NCBI RefSeq assembly: GCF_036417845.1
Contig: NC_089984.1
Coordinates: 3,534,001-3,598,000 of the forward strand
DNA: 64,000 nt
From: Apteryx mantelli
Taxonomy: Eukaryota > Chordata > Aves > Apterygiformes > Apterygidae
Direction: 5' to 3'
The position numbers and the translations under genes are program-made. Positions 24,101 through 32,200 of this stretch are shown here, one piece after another. Below the pieces are notes generated by a model, which ran no database searches, was not told the DNA's origin, and worked only from the letters and a program-made list of their open reading frames with translations. Numbering within the stretch: the first letter of the stretch is position 1; the number at the start of each line of letters is the position of its first letter.

Positions 24101-27100
24101 ATTAAAATCCATCATCATTCTCATTTCATAGATTTTGCCAATCTGGAAGTGAAAAGAAAAGTCATTCTAAAGGAAAGGTTTGTCAGCAAGGTGGGAGATA
24201 TTTAAACAAAACTGGGTACTTCCTTGACTATATCACATCAGAGCTCTTTGAATATTTCCATATACAAAATAATCATCCAGTGCCTATTCTACCTTCACGC
24301 TGCTTTCTGACTCATCAACAAAGTCAAAATAAACAGAGGCAGCACATGCTTAAGTTATAAGGCAGGCAGTTAACACTTTAGCAAAGAAATGTTCCTCATA
24401 CTAGTAAATAGGAGTTTGGCCACTGACTTCAGAAGCATCAAGATTTTTGATCTCCCTGCCTGAAGGAGTCTGCGCTCCAGTTTTGGAGCTGATGCAGCAC
24501 ACAGCAAAAAAAGCAATAAAAAACAGGACAACTAGATGCAACAGTAGGATTGCATGGTCTTTAGTGTCTGAACAGGATTGCTAACCCATTTTTTTTTTTA
24601 ATGATTTCTCTCTAGCTTGTGCAAAACCCCAGAGTGACTGCATGTCTGTGCCTATTTGCTAGGTTAAGGGAGGCGTATTTTGTAGAGCTGAAGAATAATT
24701 TAGGGAGGAAGGCACCACTGGGTGTTTCTAGCACGACTTCTCGCTCTGCATAGGGCCAACTCCAGTCTTAGATTAGCCCCAGTCATGGTGAATGGATGGT
24801 GCAGGAGCTGTGTGCACTAGGAGAGAAACCTATCACTGCTCATCCCAAAAGTCAGTAGAGGAAATGTCCTCTGAGTCTTTTCCCTCTCTTAGAGAGCCTG
24901 GAGGCACAGTCCTTGCTCTGTTCAGTCTCCTGTCTCCTTCACTTCCAGACAGCAACAACATACAGCTCCAATCTGGAGCAGAAAATGTGACCTGAAACCA
25001 CATCAGGGCTTGGAGCCAAGATGAATGGTTTCTTGCTGGGGAGGTGGGGACTCCTGGGTGGATAAGGGAAGGGGGGTGGAGGGGCTTCCACTGAACCAAG
25101 GGTAGCTTTGTACCTGCTGACTAAGGAAGGAACTAGTGTTTCAATAGATGGCTTTCCCAGTCTGGGCCAAATCACCTCCAATTCAGCCTGGAAGTGTAGC
25201 TTTGATAATCAGTATCCTCTGCAAAATGACTACCAGCCATAAAGACTTACTTTTTCACACAATGGTATAAGTTCATCTTCAAAGAGGTCTCTGGGCAGTT
25301 TCCCAATGAAGATCTCACACCCCCTCTCTGGCGGAGGGCCGTCCCAGCCAGGTGGTGGGCCTCCGTATTTTCTTTGCCCATTTTCCTGTTGTGGAGAAAA
25401 ATTAAAGGATGGCTTAAAATATGCGGATTTTAAACGTGGATGTAATCAGTCTCTTGGCAAGGAACCCAGACTTTTGTCCAACTTGACATGACATATTAGA
25501 CATACACCATTACCAGTGTGCTACCAGGCAAGCACTCTCCTTTCCCCTGTGGAGTAACTCTTTACAGACTCAAAATAGATGATATAGTGTATATTGGCTG
25601 CCCCACTGATGTATCTATACTGAAAGACCTCGGTATCCCTTTCAGTAGGACTGGTGATGTACTGGAAAAGGATTTGATTTGTACCTAGATAAGTTTTACT
25701 ACAGAACATGGCATCAGTGCATTGAACAGGATGTTGTTTCAGCAACTCAATTTCTACTTCAGATGTCCAAGACAGAGACAGTCAAATACCTCCTTGAGAA
25801 ATGTGGGTCTTCTTGGCTATGGGAGGTGAACCCTTGTGGAATGTGTATTAGTTTTGGGATGTATAATATTGCACTGGCAAAAATGTACAAATTGATTCTT
25901 CATCCAATAATAACATTGATTAGCAATGATATGTCTCATATTTTAGTAACTGATGGAGAGCTTCCTTCTGTATAGACTAAAGAAAAGATACTGGAAGAAT
26001 CATGTTTGAAAGCAGAAAGACTATGTAAAAGGAGAAGGCATCTGGACCTCAGGCAGAGCTAACATAGGGGGAAAAACAGGGATGGAGGTCACAGGGGAAG
26101 AAATTAGGAGAGAGATGTGGACAGAATGAAAAGTGGAGGGACAGTGAGAATGGATAGGAGCTGCCTTGCAGGCCAGCCAGGGAGCCTGAGGCTTCATCGG
26201 TGGTAAGTGATACTGGAAAGGAGCACAGGCTTCTCACCACACTTGGAAAATGATGTTTTCACCAGCAATTGGACTTAGCAAAGAGTCAGCAACACCTGGC
26301 ACAAGGCCTGGTGAGGACCTGGGCCTGGGGATTGTCATGGAGGGATGGTGCAGGGGAAGTGATGGGGTTGGGCAAGAGCTTGGAAGTGACAGTAGGAGAG
26401 CGACGAGCCTCTGGATGCATAGTGCTGCTTTTTCTGTGTTTCTTCTCACTGCATGCATGCTTTCTTGCACAGCAGAGGAGACACGAAGGAGAGAGCACAA
26501 GGCATTCAGCGGGATGGAGGAGACAACACCTGGAGTAGGAAGGTTGTGCCAGAGTCCTGGTTTGCATCAGATCATGAGGAGGTGCTCAGCACCCAAAGAG
26601 CCACGCCAGGGAGTGCAGGTCCCAAACCCAGGGCTGTGGTGAAGCCCTTTCTCTACCCATCTGGGATTTGAGAGGGAGCTCAGGAGGTGACAAGGTACAG
26701 GAAGAGGAGAAAGAAACAGCCCCTTGGAGGGGAGGGAGGAGGGCCATCAATGGGAAGAGGCGAGGGGCAGGAGAGCTCTCCCAGCAGGGACTGTCTGGGG
26801 AGTCATCCGGGATGATTCCTGCCTCCCCAGGAGGGTAGGGAGAAAGTCTTGGCCCTGAATAATACCCAAAGATGTGAGAACCAGCCAATATTTCCACCTT
26901 TGCCTACATTTTTGCTAGATGGATTCTCTCTCTTCTCCTCTCCTATTTTTTATCAACTTTTCTGTCTTTTCTTGTTTTCTTCTCACATTTTCTCTCATCT
27001 TTCTCTCTTTCTCTACTTTTTCTTTCTCTCTCTTTGCCCTCTTTCTCTCTCTTCTTCCTATTTGTCTTTCTCTCTTTCTCTCTAGCCTTCCTTTTCCTGC

Positions 27101-29163
27101 TGCGATGCCATATGACCAGAGGAGCTGGGAGTTTGCTCGTTTTTCTGTTTCTGTCCCCCACCTTCTGTCATCATTTCCCACTCTGGGAATATTCCAGGCA
27201 AATGAACAACTGACTTAATGAATGCTTGAATGACTTAAGCCTATAGCAAAGGCAGATCCTTGCAGAAACTAAGACTATAGCAAGAGCACATTCAATTTTC
27301 TTAAGCCTATACCTGGCCCTGAGTTATCCATGCTCATTCTTCATGTTATAAATGCTTTCAGCATAATGTTGGAGTCATAGGAATATTTGAATTTATGAAG
27401 GAACCCTCACAGGAAATCAGACTGGAAGATCATGAAGTTTCAGACTATTTTTCTGCCCCTAGGTTGGCTGAACTGAGCACATCAGAAGTGTGAGGTTTTC
27501 TGGCTGCCCCAAGAATTGTCCAGATGTCTTTCGATCCATTTGTTAGGTGAAGACAAAATGTCACCGTTGCGTCATGTGTTGTTGCAGTCAACTGTAATCT
27601 TCATTGGCACGTCAGCTGGAGGAAGGAGCTGGTCATTGGAAGAAATGCTGATTTCACATTTAATGGGCTGAAAAGGGCTAGGGGAGATCTACCATTCCAC
27701 TTGTAAACCAAGGAAGATAAAAATCAATCAGTTAATTTTTTCATTCTGTCAATGTATGTGGGAGCTTGTGTGTGAAGAGACTCAGCAAAAAATAAAATCT
27801 TCTTTCTCTCTGCAGTGGCTTCATATGTGGCCTGAAGGCAGCATCTAAATGGTCTCATCTTCACAATCTGGCTGGAGGGAAGGAGGATCTATGTCATCCT
27901 CTTTGCAAAGACGAGTGACCCTGGTACATGTTAAGCAAGGAGATGTTTGGCTCAGCAATAAGTAGGCTGGAAAGAAAGCACAGAGAGATGGAAAAGGGAA
28001 ACGAGGAGGACAAAAGAGAAAATGGTAAACTTAAAAGAACAGGAAAAAGTGGGGAGAAAGAAGAAAATCATGGTGTGTTTGTGGGGAAATATGTGACTCA
28101 GAAATGAGCTATTGCCAGATGTAGGCGGCTCTGAAAAACAAGATAAAGAATGCCCCAGCAAATATAAGACATAGAGAAGATATATCATCTCCTGTGTAAA
28201 GAATGGCAGAAAGGGTCTCAAGGGCATAAACCCAGTTGCTGGCCTAGTCCAAGGGTGCGCACAGGTTTAAGGGCTATGTGAAAATACTTTTTCCCAGGAG
28301 TCTCAATTTTTGCTTTGGGCTGTTGTGCCCCCTAGTGCCACATAAAGAAAGGCAAAGTTCAAGACAAGACAACAGCCTTCCTAAAATTTATTGTTTTCAA
28401 TCACTGCTTCTTAGAGAATGCAAGGGCGGTCATACTATTGCCTCGTGCTTTTGAAAGATTAACTTGTTTAGGCTGTGCTTAACTAAGAAACACTTACTGA
28501 GATGGCTTTGGAGGGATCTTCCTGTTCTCCATCTGCCCTGACCAGAGGAGGGTCTCCACTCAGAGACCTTGAAGACCAGCCTGGGAGCAAACCTTTGGCT
28601 ATTGGGCAGGTAAAGTACCTTTCTCATGTGTATTTGTGTATGTGTGTGTGTGCAGTATGAAATGCAGACCTGGCAGTCACGCATCAGGCTTCTTATGGCC
28701 AAGATTGGACCCAAGGTCTTCAGAAACTCTGAAGTGTTTAATGAACTTTCTCCGCTATATATCACTGCTGCCGTGACTTCCACATAGCAATCTCAACCCT
28801 TCCCAAGATTAAGCTGTGCTCAGTTTTCATTTCCTGCTTATTATAATCGCAGTGAGCAAAGAATTCCTGGAGGAATACCATCTGCTTTATAAAAGACAGC
28901 ATCTATTACACATTTTTGTGTCATACATAGAGAGAGAGAGAGGAGAATCAGTGAGAAGCAAAGTTTCATGCATAGAGATTTGCTGCTCAAGCTCCTGGTG
29001 CAATGTATCGATTCAAGACGAAACCAGACACTGTGCAAAAAAGGACATGACCATGAGTTCCTACCTGGATCAAATTATATCCCGTTCGCTGAATTAATGC
29101 ACGGAGGGCGGCTTCTTTCTGTGTGCCGGTCAATCCATCCCCGGATTTGTGATTTGATTCCAT
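5963..29163 (-). CDS. A1CF: APOBEC1 complementation factor (A1CF), 11 coding exons
   Basis: Joining 29163-29065, 25385-25251, 24142-24012, 22566-22328, 19314-19150, 15926-15829, 14925-14655, 12387-12203, 9534-9398, 8657-8524 and 6114-5963 on the minus strand gives one open frame of 1746 nt (581 aa), with GT-AG introns and matching phases throughout. Three RRMs are visible. RRM1 has RNP2 IFIGKL at 58-63 and RNP1 RGYAFVTF at 96-103. RRM2 has LFVGGI at 138-143 and RGFAFVEY at 179-186. RRM3 has ILYVRNL at 232-238 and DYAFVHF at 267-273. An RG-rich segment (about 379-402) and a DND1/A1CF-type dsRNA-binding domain (about 442-517) follow. Family knowledge: the mammalian protein shuttles between nucleus and cytoplasm, binds the apoB mooring sequence and recruits APOBEC1 for C-to-U editing. 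RBM47 and RBM46 are paralogues, but the N-terminus, the alternative octapeptide and the C-terminal domain identify A1CF. No frameshift or premature stop is seen. Whether this species has APOBEC1 cannot be seen here. Confidence 0.97.
6892..6968. repeat. Imperfect inverted repeat with ZNF143-like motif
   Basis: The left arm TGGGAAGTGTAGCTGGG (6893-6909) pairs imperfectly with the right arm around CCAAACTACATCTCCCA (about 6944-6960). The right arm with its flank reads ACTACATCTCCCAGGATCC, close to the SBS element bound by ZNF143 (ACTACAATTCCCAGCATGC) as I recall it. It could be terminal repeats of a small decayed DNA transposon, or chance. Confidence 0.35.
7895..8285 (+). mobile_element. CR1 LINE 3' fragment (variant-tail subfamily), copy A
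   Basis: The typical CR1 3' ORF2 and tail sequence is recognisable: GACGACAAGGTGACCATGA, then an AAACCAGCAGG stretch, TTTGGGGCCCCCACTACAAG, and a tail containing TTGGCCCTGCTGTGAGCTG. It is 5' truncated and interrupted, and lies antisense to A1CF. The tail ends in GGGTGCCTCCAGCCTG rather than the usual AGGTCCCTTCCAACCT and has no ATTCTGTG repeat. Confidence 0.8.
8524..8657 (-). CDS. A1CF: A1CF coding exon 10 (residues 487-532, dsRBD end and linker)
   Basis: The exon is 134 nt: [20 protein letters not shown], then [13 protein letters not shown] and a short linker, [11 protein letters not shown]. The linker is five residues shorter than the alanine-rich one I recall in human A1CF, which accounts for the net difference of 581 versus 586 aa. 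The acceptor is TTCTCCACAG and the donor CCAG|GTATGC. Confidence 0.94.
8658..9397 (-). other. A1CF: A1CF intron between exons 9 and 10
   Basis: A 740-bp intron, the shortest of the set. It carries a T-rich (TTTC)n tract at 8684-8722 close to the exon 10 acceptor; in the transcript this is purine-rich. Nothing else was recognised. Confidence 0.9.
8684..8722. repeat. (TTTC)n / poly(T) low-complexity tract
   Basis: Four TTTC-like units followed by 16 T, inside the A1CF intron. Confidence 0.9.
9398..9534 (-). CDS. A1CF: A1CF coding exon 9 (residues 442-487, dsRBD first half)
   Basis: The exon is 137 nt: [20 protein letters not shown], then [20 protein letters not shown] and SQNPA, ending with two bases of Ile487. 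This is the N-terminal half of the double-stranded RNA-binding-like domain shared with RBM46, RBM47 and DND1. The acceptor is CCCCTTCTAG and the donor CCAT|GTACGT. Confidence 0.95.
10405..10500 (+). mobile_element. CR1 LINE 3' fragment (variant-tail subfamily), copy E
   Basis: A severely 5'-truncated copy: GTAGCTGCGGTGTTGGCCCTG, CTGTGAGCGGGGGCTCGGAC and GGGCACCTCCAGCCCG. It aligns with the tail of the copies near 8.2, 59.8, 61.1 and 62.7 kb. Confidence 0.7.
10851..10901. repeat. 17-bp tandem repeat, 3 copies
   Basis: Three consecutive 17-mers beginning AACGAGGC, AATGAGGC and AACGAGGC, with a few substitutions among them. A tiny minisatellite in an A1CF intron. Confidence 0.75.
12052..12068. 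repeat. Poly(T) run
   Basis: Seventeen consecutive T on the plus strand, about 135 bp from the exon 8 donor. Confidence 0.9.
12203..12387 (-). CDS. A1CF: A1CF coding exon 8, short form (residues 380-441, RG-rich)
   Basis: The exon is 185 nt from the proximal acceptor [27 protein letters not shown], then [20 protein letters not shown] and GIKLAPQ. It carries the RG/RGG-like repeats that form the basic C-terminal RNA-binding and localisation region. The donor is CAG|GTATGT, phase 0. Use of the distal acceptor extends the exon to 12411. Confidence 0.95.
12388..12411 (-). CDS. A1CF: Alternative 24-nt extension of exon 8 (long A1CF isoform)
   Basis: A second acceptor (ACATTCCTAG) 24 nt upstream of the proximal one keeps the frame and adds eight residues, EIYMNVPV. 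In human A1CF the same octapeptide distinguishes ACF65 from ACF64. Both AGs and the coding potential are present here, giving 589 versus 581 aa. Confidence 0.85.
12412..14654 (-). other. A1CF: A1CF intron between exons 7 and 8
   Basis: A 2.2-kb intron ending in two competing acceptors (12388/12389 and 12412/12413). No repeat family was recognised. Scattered open frames, such as 13970-14374 on the minus strand, resemble no known protein. Confidence 0.88.
14655..14925 (-). CDS. A1CF: A1CF coding exon 7 (residues 290-380)
   Basis: The exon is 271 nt: [20 protein letters not shown], then [13 protein letters not shown], the Tyr/Ala-rich stretch with [20 protein letters not shown], and SIIRPPSVR plus the first base of Gly380. 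This is the auxiliary region after RRM3. In mammals a nuclear localisation segment lies near here (about residues 360-409). The donor is CGAG|GTAACT. The acceptor TGGTGTGAAG has its pyrimidine tract set back about 13 nt. Compared with human, one residue is missing near KGLTNRS. Confidence 0.94.
14926..15828 (-). other. A1CF: A1CF intron between exons 6 and 7
   Basis: A 0.9-kb intron. Nothing recognised apart from the splice sites. The 7-mer GTGCTGG occurs on both sides of the 3' splice site. Confidence 0.9.
15829..15926 (-). CDS. A1CF: A1CF coding exon 6 (residues 257-289, RRM3 C-terminal half)
   Basis: The exon is 98 nt: [20 protein letters not shown], then [15 protein letters not shown]1 appears as DYAFVHF at 267-273. 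The acceptor is TTTCCTGTAG and the donor GGGAAG|GTAAAG; the exon leaves in phase 0. Confidence 0.95.
15927..19149 (-). other. A1CF: A1CF intron between exons 5 and 6
   Basis: A 3.2-kb AT-rich intron with a purine-rich A/AG run at 17699-17728. No mobile element or ORF was recognised. Confidence 0.9.
17699..17728. repeat. A/AG-rich low-complexity tract
   Basis: An A-run followed by GAAAGAGAAAGAGAGAGAGA; pyrimidine-rich in the A1CF transcript sense. Confidence 0.85.
19150..19314 (-). CDS. A1CF: A1CF coding exon 5 (residues 202-257, RRM3 N-terminal half)
   Basis: The exon is 165 nt: [20 protein letters not shown], then the acidic linker [11 protein letters not shown]2-like ILYVRNL (232-238) and FNNIKQG. 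The donor AAG|GTAGGA is good. The acceptor GCCTTTAAAG is unusually poor in pyrimidines, but phase and homology require it, because the Gly202 codon is split G|GA. Confidence 0.95.
19315..22327 (-). other. A1CF: A1CF intron between exons 4 and 5
   Basis: A 3.0-kb AT-rich intron. It holds a compact homeodomain/octamer-like motif cluster (19981-20020). No repeat family was recognised, and no coding exon other than the flanking ones. Confidence 0.9.
19981..20020. promoter_or_regulatory. Homeodomain/octamer-like motif cluster
   Basis: Forty bases contain the octamer variant ATTTGCAT, TCAATTAATCC (homeodomain and K50-type TAATCC cores) and GGTAATTGATC, arranged nearly back to back. This density resembles conserved noncoding enhancers, but AT-rich sequence can produce it by chance. 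Conservation could not be tested. Confidence 0.25.
22328..22566 (-). CDS. A1CF: A1CF coding exon 4 (residues 122-202, RRM2)
   Basis: The exon is 239 nt and encodes the whole of RRM2: RNP2 LFVGGI at 138-143 and RNP1 RGFAFVEY at 179-186, ending ARRKLLPG. The linker residues [14 protein letters not shown] between RRM1 and RRM2 are present. The acceptor is TTTATATGCAG and the donor CCAG|GTTAGT. This is the most strongly conserved exon in the window. Confidence 0.97.
22567..24011 (-). other. A1CF: A1CF intron between exons 3 and 4
   Basis: A 1.4-kb intron. Nothing recognised apart from the splice signals. Confidence 0.9.
24012..24142 (-). CDS. A1CF: A1CF coding exon 3 (residues 79-122, RRM1 C-terminal half)
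   Basis: The exon is 131 nt, entering in phase 0 and leaving with two bases of Arg122. It reads [20 protein letters not shown] and on to NNYEIR, with RNP1 RGYAFVTF at 96-103. The acceptor is CACTTCCAG and the donor TTAG|GTAAGC, both strong. Confidence 0.96.
24143..25250 (-). other. A1CF: A1CF intron between exons 2 and 3
   Basis: A 1.1-kb intron with a short T run near 24590-24599. Nothing else recognised. Confidence 0.9.
25251..25385 (-). CDS. A1CF: A1CF coding exon 2 (residues 34-78, start of RRM1)
   Basis: The exon is 135 nt, phase 0 at both ends. It reads [20 protein letters not shown], then [20 protein letters not shown], ending in CEK. The proline-rich lead-in to RRM1 and the RNP2 motif IFIGKL (58-63) are intact. 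The acceptor is TCTCCACAACAG and the donor GAAAAA|GTAAGT. In human A1CF this exon also joins to alternative N-terminal exons. I did not find such an exon in this window. Confidence 0.96.
26925..27093. repeat. Polypyrimidine (CT-rich) tract
   Basis: About 170 bp that are overwhelmingly C/T on the plus strand, built from TCTCTT, TTTCTC and TCTTTC units with few purines. The A1CF transcript would carry the GA-rich complement. Confidence 0.85.
28627..28653. repeat. GT-rich microsatellite
   Basis: Imperfect GT repeat ending in six pure GT units. Confidence 0.85.
29065..29163 (-). CDS. A1CF: A1CF coding exon 1 (start codon, residues 1-33)
   Basis: It encodes [20 protein letters not shown] and onward to NLIQ, which closely matches the human N-terminus. 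The ATG (plus-strand cat at 29161-29163) has A at -3 and G at +4, a good Kozak context. An in-frame TAA lies 10-12 nt upstream, so the frame cannot extend further. The donor is CAG|GTAGGA, with the exon ending at 29065 in phase 0. Noncoding sequence probably continues to about 29208, where TTTGATTGCAG preceded by a T-rich tract makes a good acceptor. No upstream ATG lies in that 45-nt leader. Confidence 0.95.
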
Positions 29164-29208
29164 TGTGAGTGATTATCAGCAAAAAATCAGGTTAATTAGG
29201 GGTGCTCA
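29164..29208 (-). other. A1CF: Probable 5' UTR part of A1CF exon 1
   Basis: Between the initiator ATG and the nearest convincing acceptor (plus-strand ct at 29209-29210, after a T-rich tract) there are 45 nt with no ATG. The acceptor position is inferred from sequence only. An RNA read spanning the junction would settle it. Confidence 0.55.
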
Positions 29209-32200
29209 CTGCAATCAAATTTAAGATAAATTAAATAAATTAATACGGCTAGGAGCAGAAAGTCCACCCTTCTGAGAAAGTTAACAGGATCATTCTTCCT
29301 AAATCAATAATTTTGAGATTAAAAAAACTAAAAAATCCCACAGACTCTGTGGAGAAAACAAAATTATCCCCCTCTTACCTGTTGCATGAAAATAAATAGC
29401 GTTTAAACCCATGATTCAGTTTTGTACAGCACTCTAGTGTGATGCAGAGGGATACTGTAACACGTTTGTCCTTGTGTCTAAGGAGGGAGACACAGGTAAG
29501 ATATCCAGTCTTGCACCAGCTACATGAGGACGGACTCCTTCATGCCACAGCATCCAGCTAATGCTGGATAGGGAATCTGGCATGAGCCATGGAGGGCACA
29601 TTAGAAGAGACGGGGTCTGATTCGATCTGTTTCCAAAAAAATCAAGAACATGGGAGAACTTCAGATCTGTATCTACAGTCCGGGCTGGGACAGTCTTGGG
29701 TTCAGACCTTTCGATTCAGAACTGTAGTTTTAGGTCATATTTAATTACAGAACTTTTTTAAGTTTAGTTTTGGGGCTGAAAAAGCTGTAAAGACAAAATC
29801 TGAATCTGAACTGGGTCTCACACGCAGTTTTTGCTGCATGCTGAGCTTTGTCTTGGTGCATGCAAGTAGCATTTGCATGAGTACATATAGAAGTAGGTCT
29901 GCAGGTACAAAGATGAGCTTGAGGACTTGTGAAACCATTACTGACTGATGCTGAATACCAGCAAGAGCAAAACTATTGCGTGCTCTGAGGGCTCCTGCCC
30001 AGTTCATCCATCGAATTGCTTGCTCGGGTGCTTGTAGTTGGGGCATGTGCTGTGGGCAAGTAGGACCAAGAAACAAGTTTGAAAACCTTAGCACTGATAC
30101 GCGTCCATCCTATCCAAAGTCAAAAGAAGCCTGAAAGAGGTGGAAGGGAGAAGAGAAGGTTTCTCAGTGGCAGATCTAGCTAAGCGCACCAATTATAAAT
30201 TAAAACAACATTGCAAATACGCACACTTAGAAACTCCACAATATCATGCAATGATCAGTTCAGCTATGTGATATTCCTTATTCAACATGCTCTGAAGACA
30301 CAACTTCACAGGGTGATCAAACCCTGCTTGTTTCTTTTTCCCTTTTGACGTGCATGATGTCTATGGCCTTCCCACTGCTCCTACCTTCCTCCTCTGTGCA
30401 AGACCCACTCCCTGCCGAAAGCCGCTGCTGCCCCATGTGCCATGTCACCGTATTAAAATGCAACATATCCTTGCGAGAGCATCATTTGGGCAGAAAAGCC
30501 GCTTGGCTTGGCTTGACCATCCCAAGCTGGAGGCTGCAAATCAACTCCTAGGCTTCGTAGGAGGAAACTGCTAAATTGTACCATCCAAAATTGTTATTAT
30601 TGCCTTCAGTCTGAACCTGAGCTGAACCCCTGGTGTCAAAAAGCTCACTCCCTCTGGAGAAAACGTGGAGGCAGCAAAAAGCAGCCATAACTCCCAGGAT
30701 CGCTTAGAGAGCAAACAGGGCCAAAAGGAAGGGTCTTCCCCAGGACATGAGGGGAAGGGCAAGGGTGGGAGGAAGGGAAAATCCGAAAGAACAGAGGAGG
30801 GAGAAGGGAAGGTGCAAAGGAGGGGTGGATTGCTGCAGTTGTGCTGTGAGCTAATACCAAATTTGTGGGGAGAGGGCTCCCCTCAATCCCTCAGTACAGC
30901 AGGCTTTTTGGAGTATATAACATGAGTTTTTCACATAAAGAAAAGCAGCTTAAGAAGTGCAATGTGTCTGACTACGGCTTCCGAGCATGCGCTGGTGCTA
31001 TGGAAATCACAGAAATAACCTTTCCTAAGGACTGCCTGTTTAACACCAAAATCTTTTATTACCACACGCTGCTTTTGGGGTGCATTGAGGAACAGCTAAG
31101 GTTTGAGGTTGGCCACTTTGTATTTGGACAGCTCTTGCTCTGTGCTTCTGCATCTACGCATCCCGTAAAGACTCAAGTAGGTGCTTAAATTTAAGTGGAA
31201 GGATTATTCACAACGCTGAAAGTCAGACATGCGCTTAGGTCCTTGTAGCGTCGGGGTGTAACTCGGACCCTGCTACACTGTGCTCTGGAGGCTGCAACAT
31301 AAATATTTGGAAGCAGAGACATCCCCGTAATGCCGTATAATAGAGTTATTTATTGCTCAGGTTTGCGGGACTCTTCTGATTTTTTTTTTTCCGTTGTGTT
31401 CCCAGGCTCTCCAGTGTTTTAATTGCTACCAATGCGCAGTGGCTGGGAGACGGACTGAGCAATGCAATAGGTCTCTCCCAACTTTAATTGCAAAACAAGT
31501 GTTTTCTGCAGCAGCTGGAGCCCAATCATTGTTTTGGTTTATTTTTTATAGAATCAGATATATATTTAAGAAAGTTTGATTTTTTTTTTTCTCTTTTCAC
31601 ATCCTTTGAATTAGAATACAGCTGGCTTCGGGGGTTTGTTTAACATCTGGGAAAATGTGGAGTGAATCCATGAGGAAATATATAATGTGCTTTGTAAGGG
31701 AGACTTGGAGGTTGCTCCCTGGTTGGCATATATCCAGTGCATGACCCAACTACGTGTTTTTCATCTGCTGCACCGAGGTCAGCGGCCAAGCTGCATCAAC
31801 GCTCGCAGCATGATGAGGACCAGGAGGGGTTTTGCGTCGCTCCCCCAGCAGCACATTTCTGCGCCTGCCGACTCATCCAGAGCTCGGGTTCGGCACAATA
31901 CGGGACAGGATTAGCAAACTGACTTGGAAAACCAAATTGGACGTTTTCCCAGGCTAATTAAAAAAGAAAGAAAAAAAAAAAAAGCTTAAAAGAGTGTGTT
32001 ATATGCATTTGCTCCAAATCAGCTGATCAGCGGTTTCTCAAAGACGACAATTAAAAACAAAATTGGCTTTGGATCCTTCGGTCCTTCAGCCACTTCTGAC
32101 GGCTTTATAAACAAGAAAACTTTCTGAAAGACATGGTTTTGGCTACTTAAGCGCATAAGCAAATGGCAGCCATAGACTGAAGGCCGTGTCCGCTGAGGGG

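Larger units (their letters stand above)
25386..29064 (-). other. A1CF: A1CF intron between exons 1 and 2
   Basis: A 3.7-kb intron. It contains a long polypyrimidine tract on the plus strand (about 26925-27093), a GT-rich microsatellite (28627-28653) and a short AG run near 28927-28942. In human, alternative N-terminal exons splice to exon 2; none was identified here. Confidence 0.88.
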
